Of a DNA stretch of 18,246 nt, positions 1 through 7,392 are shown in pieces. The position numbers were made by a program, and so were the translations under genes. Under the pieces are notes generated by a model. That model worked only from the letters and a program-made list of their open reading frames with translations, searched no databases and was not told where the DNA came from. This DNA is from CAYXXN01 sp964469055 (GTDB taxonomy: Bacteria > Acidobacteriota > Thermoanaerobaculia > Multivoradales > JAHEKO01). Positions within the stretch are counted from its first letter, which is position 1; each line of letters opens with the position of its first letter. The DNA is taken from assembly GCA_964469055.1 (NCBI GenBank), contig CAYXXN010000045.1, positions 1-18,246 of the forward strand, in the 5' to 3' direction.

Positions 1-1202
1 ATGCGCCAGCGCAGGCCGGGCTGCGGCCCGCCGCCGGCGGGCGCCAGGGCGTCGAGGGCGATCAGATTGCCCCGATCCCCGATCGCGTGGATCCCTACCT
101 GGAAACCGGCGGTCCGTGCGCGCTCGGCGACCGAACGCAGGGCCTCGCCCGGCATCTGCACCAGGCCGAGGTTGCCAGGGTCGTCGTCGTAGGGCTCGAG
201 CAGCGCCGCGCCCCGGCTCCCGAGCGCGCCGTCGGCGAAGAGCTTGACGCCGCGCACCGTGAGGCGGGCCGCCTCGTCATTCGCCGGGCCGCGGGCGAAC
301 CAGCTCTCGAGCAAAGCCTCATTGGAGCCGTCGAGGAACAGCGCAGCGCGCAGCGGCAAACCGCCGCTCTCGCTCAGCGCCTGGTAGGCTGCGACTTGCG
401 CTGCGCCGACGCCCATGTCGGTGACGGTCGTCAAGCCGAGCGCCAGGCAGTGCGCGGCGGCACCGCGCAGCTGGCGCTCCAAGTCCGCAGCGCTCGATTC
501 GGGCCGTCGGTCGGCGACGACGGTGATCGCCGCGTCGACGAGGACGCCGGCCGGCTCGCCGCCCTGGGCGCGCAGAAAGCGCCCGCCCGGGGGATCGACG
601 CTCCGCTCGTCGATGCCCAGCCGGGCCATCGCGGCCGCGTTGACCAAGGCGGCGTGGCCGTCGATGCGATCGAGCCACACCGGATGATCCGGCACCGCCG
701 CCGAAAGGGCGCCGTGAGTGGGGAAGGCCTTGTCCGGCCAGTCGTTCTGGTCCCAGCCCTGGCCCACCACCCAGGCGCCCGGCGGCAGCTCCGCCGCCGC
801 CGCCGCGACCCGCGCCACGACCTCGTCGTAGCTCGTTGCCCCGACCAGGTCAGCCTGCTCGAGCGCGGCCCCGAGACCGAGTGTATGGCGGTCGAGACCG
901 AGTAGATGGCTGTGGGCGTCGATCCAGCCGGGGGTCGCCGCTCGCCCGCCGAGCTCGACGCGTCGGGTGTCTGGACCCTGGAAGGCCGCCGCGCCGGCCG
1001 TCGGGCCCAGGTAGACGATGCGCCCGTCGCGGATCGCCAGACTGCCGCGCACGGCGCCCGGCGAGGTGACGGGGTAAAAGGTGCCGTCGGCGAGGATCAG
1101 GTCAGCCTCGTCCTCGGCCCGGGACATTCCGGCGGCGGCGAGGGTGAGGGCGAGGCAGGTGAGCAGGGCGCCGAGTCGTCCCACGGTGCGAGGAGCGCCC
1201 AT
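1..1202 (-). CDS. YtcJ-like exported amidohydrolase, C-terminus cut by window edge
   Basis: About 400 codons are visible, running open through the left edge; family members are usually 540-600 residues, so about a quarter to a third is missing. I read it on the minus strand from the ATG at 1202-1200. Residues 1-32 form a basic start, a hydrophobic LLTCLALTLAAAG core and a small-residue region, so a Sec signal peptide is likely. The metal-dependent hydrolase core has TPGWIDAHSH (H97 and H99, the HxH pair), WVVGQGWDQNDWP, GVKLFADGALGSRGA (K320, metal-bridging lysine position) and VGIHAIGDRGN (H372). The frame ends inside what should be the RxRIEH motif. The fold and the hydrolysis of C-N bonds are known for the family; the substrate is unknown. 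It lies 42 bp after lhgO on the same strand. There is no clear Shine-Dalgarno. Confidence 0.9.
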   Translation of the reverse strand, partial: MGAPRTVGRLGALLTCLALTLAAAGMSRAEDEADLILADGTFYPVTSPGAVRGSLAIRDGRIVYLGPTAGAAAFQGPDTRRVELGGRAATPGWIDAHSHLLGLDRHTLGLGAALEQADLVGATSYDEVVARVAAAAAELPPGAWVVGQGWDQNDWPDKAFPTHGALSAAVPDHPVWLDRIDGHAALVNAAAMARLGIDERSVDPPGGRFLRAQGGEPAGVLVDAAITVVADRRPESSAADLERQLRGAAAHCLALGLTTVTDMGVGAAQVAAYQALSESGGLPLRAALFLDGSNEALLESWFARGPANDEAARLTVRGVKLFADGALGSRGAALLEPYDDDPGNLGLVQMPGEALRSVAERARTAGFQVGIHAIGDRGNLIALDALAPAGGGPQPGLRWR

Positions 1203-1204
1203 TG

Positions 1205-1233
1205 TGCCAAGCCGATTACGCAATTGCCAAGCC
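1205..1233. repeat. 9-bp direct repeat upstream of the amidohydrolase
   Basis: TGCCAAGCC occurs at 1205-1213 and again at 1225-1233, a 20-bp period, in the short gap between lhgO and the amidohydrolase start. Two copies two helical turns apart, directly before a start codon, could be an operator. It could equally be chance or a small duplication. Confidence 0.4.
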
Positions 1234-1244
1234 AGCCGTCGTGC

Positions 1245-2459
1245 TCAGGTGAGGCGCGGCCGCGCCAGCTCCGCGAGGTGACGGCCGATCGCCAGGCAGG
1301 CGGTGGCGGCCGGCGAGGGCGCGTTGAGCACGTGCAGGGCGCGTTCGCTCTCGGCGAAGACGAAGTCGTCGGCGAGCGCGCCATCGCGGCCCACGGCCTG
1401 AGCTCGGATTCCGCAGCCACCGGGCTCGAGGTCGGTGGCCACCAGACCCGGAAGGAGGCGCGCCAGGTCGCCGGCGAACCGTCGTCGCGACAGCGAGCGG
1501 CGCATCTCGTAAAGGCCCGTGCGCCAGTGGCGCGCGGCGAGGCGCCAGAGGCCGGGCCAGGCGAGCGCCGAGGCCGCATCCCGCGCCGACAGGGCGAAGC
1601 GCCGATAGCCCTGACGATGGAAGGCGAGCACGGCGTTCGGCCCGGCTTTCACGATGCCGTCGATGCCACGCTTCAAGTGGACGCCGAGGAACGGGAAGCT
1701 GGGATCCGGCACGGGATAGATCAGGCCCCGCACCCGCGCCGCGGCCGCCGGCGCCAGGCGATGGTAGTCGCCGCGGAAGGGGACGATGCGCACCGCCGGC
1801 CGGGCGCCGCATCGTCGCGCCACTCGGTCGGACTGCAGACCTGCGCAGTTGACGAGCAGGCGACACTCGATCTCGCCGCTCCCGGTGGCGACCCGCAGCT
1901 CGTTCCGAGTGGCACGGGCCCCCAGCACCCGCGCCCCCGTGCGCACCTCGCCGCCGGCGCCGGCGATGGCGGCGGCCAGCTCCCGTGCCACGGCGGCGAA
2001 ATCGACGATGCCCGTCGCCGGCACCCACAATCCGCCGAGCCCCGCGACGTGCGGCTCGTGCGCCGCCAGCCCCGCGCCGTCCAGGCGAACGAGATCCTCG
2101 AGACCGTTGGCCCGTCCCCGCCGCTCGAGCTCGTCCAGCCGCGGCAACTCCTCGGGGAGGGTGGCGACCACCAGCTTGCCACAGCGCGCCTGCGCCACGC
2201 CGCGCTCGGCGCAGAAGCGAATGAGCGCCTCGCGGCCGGCGGTGCACAGGCGCGCCTTGAATGAGCCGGGCCGGTAGTACAACCCGGAGTGGATGACGCC
2301 GCTGTTGTGGCCGCTCTGGTGCGTCGCGAGACCGTCCTCCGCCTCGAGCACGACGACCGCGAGACCGCCGCGCTCGGTGAGCGCGAAAGCCGTCGCTAGG
2401 CCCACCAAGCCGCCGCCTACCACGGCGACGTCACACGACGTCGAGGGTCTGGTGTTCAC
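1245..2459 (-). CDS. lhgO: L-2-hydroxyglutarate oxidase (FAD-dependent)
   Basis: 404 residues, the usual length of LhgO/YgaF. The FAD-binding Rossmann motif VAVVGGGLVGLATA is at residues 11-24. The family signature HQSGHNSGVIHSGLYYRPGS follows at about 47-66, then GLWVPATGIVDF near 150. The C-terminal FAD-contact region has GGCGIRAQAV and the tail contains LNAPSPAATACLAIG. The family oxidises L-2-hydroxyglutarate to 2-oxoglutarate, passing electrons to the respiratory chain, and acts as metabolite repair or in lysine/glutarate breakdown. The start is a GTG at 2459-2457, preceded on its strand by a purine-rich AAGGGAA about 8 nt upstream. It sits 31 bp after the GT-C gene on the same strand and 42 bp before the amidohydrolase, so co-transcription is possible, although no shared pathway is evident. 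Confidence 0.9.
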   Translation of the reverse strand: MNTRPSTSCDVAVVGGGLVGLATAFALTERGGLAVVVLEAEDGLATHQSGHNSGVIHSGLYYRPGSFKARLCTAGREALIRFCAERGVAQARCGKLVVATLPEELPRLDELERRGRANGLEDLVRLDGAGLAAHEPHVAGLGGLWVPATGIVDFAAVARELAAAIAGAGGEVRTGARVLGARATRNELRVATGSGEIECRLLVNCAGLQSDRVARRCGARPAVRIVPFRGDYHRLAPAAAARVRGLIYPVPDPSFPFLGVHLKRGIDGIVKAGPNAVLAFHRQGYRRFALSARDAASALAWPGLWRLAARHWRTGLYEMRRSLSRRRFAGDLARLLPGLVATDLEPGGCGIRAQAVGRDGALADDFVFAESERALHVLNAPSPAATACLAIGRHLAELARPRLT

Positions 2460-2491
2460 CGCGAGTTCCCTTGCCCAGTGGGGTTAGGTCG

Positions 2492-4780
2492 CTAGAGTCC
2501 GTCGGCGGCCGGCGGCTCAGCGGCGACCACCACGGTCGCGTCACAGGTGTTGCCTCCGTTGCGGTCCGAGAACCAGGCGATCTGCTCGCGGACCAGATCG
2601 ACGGCCAGCGTGTAGGTGCCGGGAGTGGTCGGCGCCTCGACCTTCTGGCGGACCTCGGCCGCCGCCTGCGACGCGACGGTCTCGCGCAAGCCCGTGCGCA
2701 AGCCGTCCCAAAGAAGGACCGTGCCGCGCGCGTCGCGCCAGTGATAGGAGAGAGCGACTTCCGTTAGACCGCGATGCGGCCAGGCGCCCGGACTCGCGTT
2801 CACCAGCCGGGTGCGCACCTCGAAGCGGCTTCCCGCGGTGACCACCGGCGGTGGTACACAGGCCTCCCATCGCACCTGATACCACTGCGGCTCCTCCAAA
2901 CGCCCCTTGCTCCCCAGGTAGGCGACGGCGGCGCCGAGGTAGAAGGCCGGCTCGGCCCAGCTGCCGTCCGGCTGGCGGGGGTGCTGCCCGGTCTCCGATT
3001 TCACCCGGAGGGCGTAGCGGAAACCGGGACTGCCTTCCACGGGATCGATGAACACCGGTTCGCCCATGGCCAGCTGCACGAGCCGCGACCGGTTCTCGCC
3101 GTCGAACTCGAGCTGTCGCGTCTCGCCGGGAGTCACGATCTCGATCCGGTTGTTCGGCGCCTCGCTCGCCACCTCGAAGAAGGCGTCGTAGATGGGCTCG
3201 GGAGTCACCATCCAGATCTCGACCTCGGTTCCACCCTGGGTCCACAGCTGGTCGCCGCGCCGGTCGACGACGTCCTTGCGGAAGCGGAGCCAGGCGCCGT
3301 TGACGGTGGCCCCGTCGTAGCCGGGGATGCGGCGCATGATCGTCGTCTCGAGCGGTAGCCAGCCGAAGGCTCGACCCCGCACGTGCGCCTGCAGGGTGGG
3401 CTGCACGACGGGGGCGCCCCACGGCGTGAACAGCAGCGAGCCGAGAAAGAGGGCGCCCGCCGCGAAGCCCACGAGCACGCTCGCCGCGGGGCGGATCGCC
3501 GTCACCAGGAAGAGGAAGGCTGGGTAGACGTTGACGAAGTAGCGGTTGCCGACGAACCCGCCGCCGCCGTGCCAATTGAACGGAATGAAGACGAGGAAGA
3601 AGAGGGCGACGACGGCGAGCGCCGCGACGATGAGCCAGCGCACTCCCGACCGCCGACCGTGGACGAGGAACAGCAGCAGCGAGAGGCCGGCAAAGGGCAG
3701 GTAGGGGAGGAGTCCCGTATGGCGTCCCCAGAGGAACGAGCCGATGCTGCCGCGCAGCTGCCCGAAGTCGATCTCGGGCAGCTGGAAGATCCACGTCCAG
3801 GAGTTCTTGTTGGTGATCGCCGGGTCGGCCGGCGGCCCCTTCGGCACGACGTCGGGGTTGCGGACTGACAGGCCTATCCGCGACACGCCGAGGTAGGCGC
3901 TCGGGTGCCCGGTCCAGGCGACCGCCAGCCCGGCTAGCAGGCCGAGCACCAGCGCGAAGCCGAGGCTCCAAGCGGCAAGGGCGCGCCAGCCGCGGCGCCG
4001 CCCGAGAGCCCACAGCGCCGGCACAGCAATCGCCGCCAGTACGGGCTTGTGGTAAGTGCCGAGCGCGAGCGCCCCTCCCGACCAGGCCGGCCAGGTGGCC
4101 GGTCCGGCGAGGCAGCTCCACCCCCGCGCCCGGCGGGTGACCGGGCGCGGGCGCGGCGCCGGCTCGTGCAGGGCGAGGAACAGACAGCTGGCGACCGAGG
4201 CCATCATGAAGACCTCGGGGTGCATCCAGAAGGCGTAAGGGAAGGCGAGGCTCACGAGGAAGAAACCCGCCGAGTAGAGAGTGGCGAGCCCCACGTCGTT
4301 GAAGCGCGCCAGGTAGGCGCGGCCCATCCACACCATGGCCATCAACAGCAGCAGGTTGAAGGCGAAGAGACCGTCCGCGCCGAAGAGGCCGGCGAAGGGC
4401 GCCGCGAACAACGAGTAGGCGTAGGGCTTGCCGTAGAAGACAGTCTCCCAACCGTCGTCGGTCGCCAGGATCACGTTCTGGACGTCGCCGTACGGGAACT
4501 CGCGGAAGAGCCGCGCCAGGTCCTTGGGCTCACAGGTGAGGTCGCCGTCGTGGGCGAGCGAGAGGGCCATCAGGTAATAGGCCGGCTCGTCGGCCTTGAG
4601 CGAGGCCGGCAGGCCCGGCTTGCCGATGGCCAGCGGGAAGACCACCAGGAAGACGGTGAGGCAGAGCAGGGCGAGCCGCGAGGCGCGCCCGGGGTGCAGG
4701 CTGGTGGCGAGGTTCAAGCGGGAACCCTGGCGAGGGACGGCGAGGTCGGATGCCGCCCGGGGCTGCGTCGAGGGGCGCAT
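2492..4780 (-). CDS. GT-C fold membrane glycosyltransferase-like protein with C-terminal beta domain
   Basis: 762 residues. After a 35-residue charged N-terminus come about 9-10 hydrophobic segments up to about residue 452. The first outside loop has the acidic pair D64-E65 in KADEPAYYLMALSLAHDGDL, the position and style of the DE/DD motif of GT-C enzymes that use polyprenyl-phosphate sugars. Further conserved pieces are GKPYAYSLFAAP (118-128), RHTGLLPYLPF (353-363) and GGGGFVGNRYF (405-415). Residues from about 640 to the end form a beta-rich, probably extracytoplasmic domain ending in PGTYTLAVDLV and IAWF. Family knowledge suggests lipid-linked sugar transfer on the periplasmic face; donor and acceptor are unknown. 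It is paralogous to the divergent gene at 4843. The ATG at 4780 overlaps a good -10 hexamer. A TTG at 4717, preceded by AGGG, may be the true start and would give 741 residues. Confidence 0.8.
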   Translation of the reverse strand: MRPSTQPRAASDLAVPRQGSRLNLATSLHPGRASRLALLCLTVFLVVFPLAIGKPGLPASLKADEPAYYLMALSLAHDGDLTCEPKDLARLFREFPYGDVQNVILATDDGWETVFYGKPYAYSLFAAPFAGLFGADGLFAFNLLLLMAMVWMGRAYLARFNDVGLATLYSAGFFLVSLAFPYAFWMHPEVFMMASVASCLFLALHEPAPRPRPVTRRARGWSCLAGPATWPAWSGGALALGTYHKPVLAAIAVPALWALGRRRGWRALAAWSLGFALVLGLLAGLAVAWTGHPSAYLGVSRIGLSVRNPDVVPKGPPADPAITNKNSWTWIFQLPEIDFGQLRGSIGSFLWGRHTGLLPYLPFAGLSLLLFLVHGRRSGVRWLIVAALAVVALFFLVFIPFNWHGGGGFVGNRYFVNVYPAFLFLVTAIRPAASVLVGFAAGALFLGSLLFTPWGAPVVQPTLQAHVRGRAFGWLPLETTIMRRIPGYDGATVNGAWLRFRKDVVDRRGDQLWTQGGTEVEIWMVTPEPIYDAFFEVASEAPNNRIEIVTPGETRQLEFDGENRSRLVQLAMGEPVFIDPVEGSPGFRYALRVKSETGQHPRQPDGSWAEPAFYLGAAVAYLGSKGRLEEPQWYQVRWEACVPPPVVTAGSRFEVRTRLVNASPGAWPHRGLTEVALSYHWRDARGTVLLWDGLRTGLRETVASQAAAEVRQKVEAPTTPGTYTLAVDLVREQIAWFSDRNGGNTCDATVVVAAEPPAADGL

Positions 4781-4806
4781 GTTAGCCGCGCGGCGGACGA
4801 AAGCAA
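4779..4806 (-). promoter_or_regulatory. Sigma-70-like promoter for the minus-strand GT-C operon
   Basis: On the minus strand TTGCTT (4806-4801) and TAACAT (4784-4779) are separated by 16 bp. The -10 overlaps the ATG at 4780, so transcription would begin about 7 nt inside the longest reading frame. Either the protein starts later or this is not the active promoter. No experimental support is available. Confidence 0.45.
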
Positions 4807-4823
4807 AGGCGCGGCCGCGCGCT

Positions 4824-4832
4824 TGCTAGCAT
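4824..4832 (+). promoter_or_regulatory. Extended -10 promoter for the plus-strand GT-C gene
   Basis: TGCTAGCAT fits the extended -10 pattern TG-N-TANNNT, with TAGCAT at 4827-4832. It lies 10 nt before the ATG at 4843. No recognisable -35 lies 16-18 bp upstream, as is usual for extended -10 promoters. The distance implies a leader of only a few nucleotides. The same sequence at the same distance precedes the GT2 gene at 11923. Confidence 0.5.
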
Positions 4833-4842
4833 CGCGCGGCCG

Positions 4843-6984
4843 ATGACCCGGGAGTCACCCCCTCGCGCCGGCTGGCGGCGTCCCGGCGCCGGTTCGGTGG
4901 CCCTAGTACTCTCTCTCCTCGCCGCTGCCGGCTTTTTCTCACTGGGCGAGGCGCGCGGCGGCGGCGCGACCGTGGCTGGCGACGAGGGCACCTACCTCGC
5001 GATGACGGCGAGCCTGGCCGCCGACGGCGATCTCTCCTTCGACGAGCGCGACCGGGAGCGGCTGGCGGCGGCGCCCGCCGGCGGCCGGCAGACCGTGATC
5101 CTGCAGGCGATGGGAGACCGGCTCTCCTACTCGAAGCCGGCTCTCTACCCGTTCGCCGCGGCGCCGCTCTATCGGCTGTTCGGAGAGAGCGGGCTCCTAG
5201 TTCTCAACGGTCTGGCGCTCGCTGCGGCACTGGCGCTCGCCTGGGGCGCTCTTGTGCGGCTGGGCGGCGTCGGCGCCTCCGCCTTGACGGTCGTTACCTT
5301 CGCCGGCGCCAGCGTCTTGCCGGCCTACGTCTCCTGGCAGATGAGCGACGGTTTCCAGGCGGCACTCGCCTTGAGCGGGCTCGCTCTGGCGCTCGCCACC
5401 CTTCGACCCTCGCCGGCCGGCGGAGCTCGCCGCCTCGATCGCTGGCTCGACGGCAGCGGGGCGGCGTGGCTCGGCGGAGCCCTCCTGGGGGCACTCGTCG
5501 CCCAGCGCCTGCCGAACGTGCTGGTGCTCGTCGGGGCCGTCGTCGCTCTGCTCCTCGCGGGTCGGCGGGAGCGAGCCCTCCGCGTGCTGCTCGCCGCGGT
5601 CGCGGTGCTGGCGCTCGCGGGGTTGCTGGGGCACCTGGCGCAGGGCGCCGCCAACCCCTACCGCGCGGTCCGCGCCAGCTTCGACGGGACGATGGGCTAT
5701 CCCACCCGGGCTGACGAGCCGCTGGCGCGGGAGCGTTTCGCCTACGGCCTCGCCACCCAGCGCCTGAGCTGGCTGCCCGAGCTCCACCCGGCGATGAGTG
5801 CCTACTCGGCGTTGTACTGGGTGATCGGCCGCCACACAGGCCTCGTCGCTTACTTCCCCGCCTTGCTGGCGCTCGCCGTGCCTCTCGTCCGCTCGCGCGA
5901 GCGCGCCCGCTGGACGCTGGTCGCGGCGGCGGCCGCCACCGCGCTCTTCTACGTCCTCTGGTGGCCCGACAACTACTTCGGCGGCTCCACCTTCCTCGGC
6001 AACCGCTACTTCCTGACCGCCTACCCGCTCTTGCTCTTCGCCCTGCCCGCCCTCCCCGGCTGGCGCTCGATCGCCGCCGCCTGGCTCCTGGCCGGCGGGC
6101 TCTTCGCTTCGGCTTGGGTCTCGGTGCTGCGCACGGTCGAGATCGAGCCCGAGTGGCAGAGCCAGAGCCACGCCTATGCGGGTCTGTTCCGGCTCCTACC
6201 CTTCGAGTCCACGGCGGCGCGCATCGACGGCGTGCGGGATCTGCACTGGTACGGCGATGTGGTGCGCCTCGTCGACCCCTTCGCCGAGCTCCATCGGCCC
6301 CTGCTCAGGCGGTCCGGGCGGAACGAACTGCTCTGGGTAAGGGGGAGCCGATCGACGGAATTGCTCCTGTTCACACGCCTCGAGGTCCGATCCGTTCTCT
6401 TCTGGGGGACGGAGGGCGACGTGCTCGAGGTTCCCCTGGCGCGGCCCTGGCGACGCCATCCATTCCCAGGAGCGCCCGACCGCCCTGCGGCGGCGCGGTC
6501 CGTTCGACTGCTCCCAGGTGCTCACCCTCTTGTTTATGGCGGCGACGCGGTGCTGCGCCGCGGCGCCTTCGTGCGCGACTACGTGAAGGTCGAGCTTCCC
6601 AAGCGCTTGATCGCCGGCACCAGAACCTCGGTTCCGGTCGAAGTGCGCAACATGAGTCCGTACCCGTGGTTCGATCAGCCGCCCTTCGCGGTGCGGCTCG
6701 GCTATCAGTTCACGCGCTTGCCCGTCGGCGGCTTGTTCCCGCCGATGGTGTCGATCGAAGGACCGGCGGATTGGCGGTCTCACCCATCCCGGACGCTCCA
6801 GCCGATCCCGGCCAAGATCGAATCGGGCGACCCGCTCTCGATGCAGCTCGAGATCGCTTGGCCCTCCCCTGGCCGCTACCTCTTGGAAGTGGACCTCTAC
6901 ATGGAAGGCTTTGGCTGGTTCGCGAAGCAGGTGGGGGCACCCCTCGCCGAGGGCATCATCGACGTCGTGCCCCCAGGACGCTGA
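4843..6984 (+). CDS. GT-C fold membrane glycosyltransferase-like protein, paralogue of the divergent gene
   Basis: 713 residues with one hydrophobic segment at about 18-34 and 8-9 more between about 117 and 428. It repeats the landmarks of its divergent neighbour in order: acidic pair D47-E48 followed by a shared SLA-x-DGDL, SKPALYPFAAAP (97-108), RHTGLVAYFPA (330-340), FGGSTFLGNRYF (379-390), a leucine-rich LLPFEST just after the last membrane segment, and a C-terminal beta-rich domain with PGRYLLEVDLYMEGFGWF. The likely role is sugar transfer from a polyprenyl-phosphate donor at the outer face of the inner membrane; this is inferred from fold and context. The ATG at 4843 has no Shine-Dalgarno and lies 10 nt after an extended -10, so the message may be leaderless. 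It converges with the Tat-signal gene, leaving only 3 bp between stop codons. Confidence 0.8.
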   Translation: MTRESPPRAGWRRPGAGSVALVLSLLAAAGFFSLGEARGGGATVAGDEGTYLAMTASLAADGDLSFDERDRERLAAAPAGGRQTVILQAMGDRLSYSKPALYPFAAAPLYRLFGESGLLVLNGLALAAALALAWGALVRLGGVGASALTVVTFAGASVLPAYVSWQMSDGFQAALALSGLALALATLRPSPAGGARRLDRWLDGSGAAWLGGALLGALVAQRLPNVLVLVGAVVALLLAGRRERALRVLLAAVAVLALAGLLGHLAQGAANPYRAVRASFDGTMGYPTRADEPLARERFAYGLATQRLSWLPELHPAMSAYSALYWVIGRHTGLVAYFPALLALAVPLVRSRERARWTLVAAAAATALFYVLWWPDNYFGGSTFLGNRYFLTAYPLLLFALPALPGWRSIAAAWLLAGGLFASAWVSVLRTVEIEPEWQSQSHAYAGLFRLLPFESTAARIDGVRDLHWYGDVVRLVDPFAELHRPLLRRSGRNELLWVRGSRSTELLLFTRLEVRSVLFWGTEGDVLEVPLARPWRRHPFPGAPDRPAAARSVRLLPGAHPLVYGGDAVLRRGAFVRDYVKVELPKRLIAGTRTSVPVEVRNMSPYPWFDQPPFAVRLGYQFTRLPVGGLFPPMVSIEGPADWRSHPSRTLQPIPAKIESGDPLSMQLEIAWPSPGRYLLEVDLYMEGFGWFAKQVGAPLAEGIIDVVPPGR

Positions 6985-6999
6985 CCCTTACCCGGTCAG
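6981..6999. terminator. Hairpin spanning two convergent stop codons
   Basis: CTGACC (6981-6986) and GGTCAG (6994-6999) are perfect inverted arms around a 7-nt loop. The structure contains the TGA of the plus-strand gene and the TAA of the minus-strand gene. It could act as a bidirectional terminator, but it has no T-tract on either side and the stem is short, so an intrinsic terminator is not secure. Confidence 0.35.
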
Positions 7000-7392
7000 T
7001 GCCACCAGCGCCGCCACCCGCCCTTCCGTCGCCGATAGCACCCACCCCCCTACGCTGAGTGTGCGCCCGTCGCGGAAGTCGGCGCGGATCGCCTCGGCGA
7101 GCCGGCGGTCGAGCTCGGCGCCGGCGAGCTCGGGTGACCACTCGAGGTCGGCCGTCAGGCGCGCGGCGAGCGCTCGCTTCTCGTCCTCGCGCGGGTTCTC
7201 GGCGGCGAGGCGACGGCCGAGAATCACGGCCGCCTCCGGCCGGCGCAGGCGGCCGCGCAGGGCCGCGGCAAGCGGCCGGAGGTCCGGGCCGGTGGCGCAG
7301 GAGGCGGTCAGCAGGCCGGCGGGAACGGCCGCCGCGCCCAAGAGGGCGAGCAGCAGCTCACGGCGGTCGAGGGAGTCGCTCATCGGGCTCAT
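6988..7392 (-). CDS. Small Tat-signal protein, probable partner subunit of the GMC oxidoreductase
   Basis: 134 residues from the ATG at 7392. The N-terminus has a twin-arginine signal: D9-R10-R11-E12-L13-L14 followed by a hydrophobic stretch to about residue 28. The mature part is helical, ending in GWVLSATEGRVAALVAL, a C-terminal pattern I associate with small Tat-exported subunits of membrane GMC dehydrogenases (gluconate 2-dehydrogenase subunit 3-like). The start ATG overlaps the TGA of the GMC gene (ATGA), which favours coupled translation. GAGGAG lies just upstream but only 2 nt from this ATG, and a second in-frame ATG at 7383 would sit 11 nt from it, so the start could be three codons later. 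The Tat signal could export the folded, cofactor-loaded GMC partner, which has no signal peptide of its own. The subunit assignment rests on context and pattern, not on a search. Confidence 0.75.
   Translation of the reverse strand: MSPMSDSLDRRELLLALLGAAAVPAGLLTASCATGPDLRPLAAALRGRLRRPEAAVILGRRLAAENPREDEKRALAARLTADLEWSPELAGAELDRRLAEAIRADFRDGRTLSVGGWVLSATEGRVAALVALTG

Noticed and set aside
87..2264. Long plus-strand open frames (272 and 452 codons) over the amidohydrolase and lhgO genes
   Set aside because: They are antisense shadows of clearly recognisable minus-strand proteins, with compositions dominated by Arg, Ala and Gly and no domain motifs.
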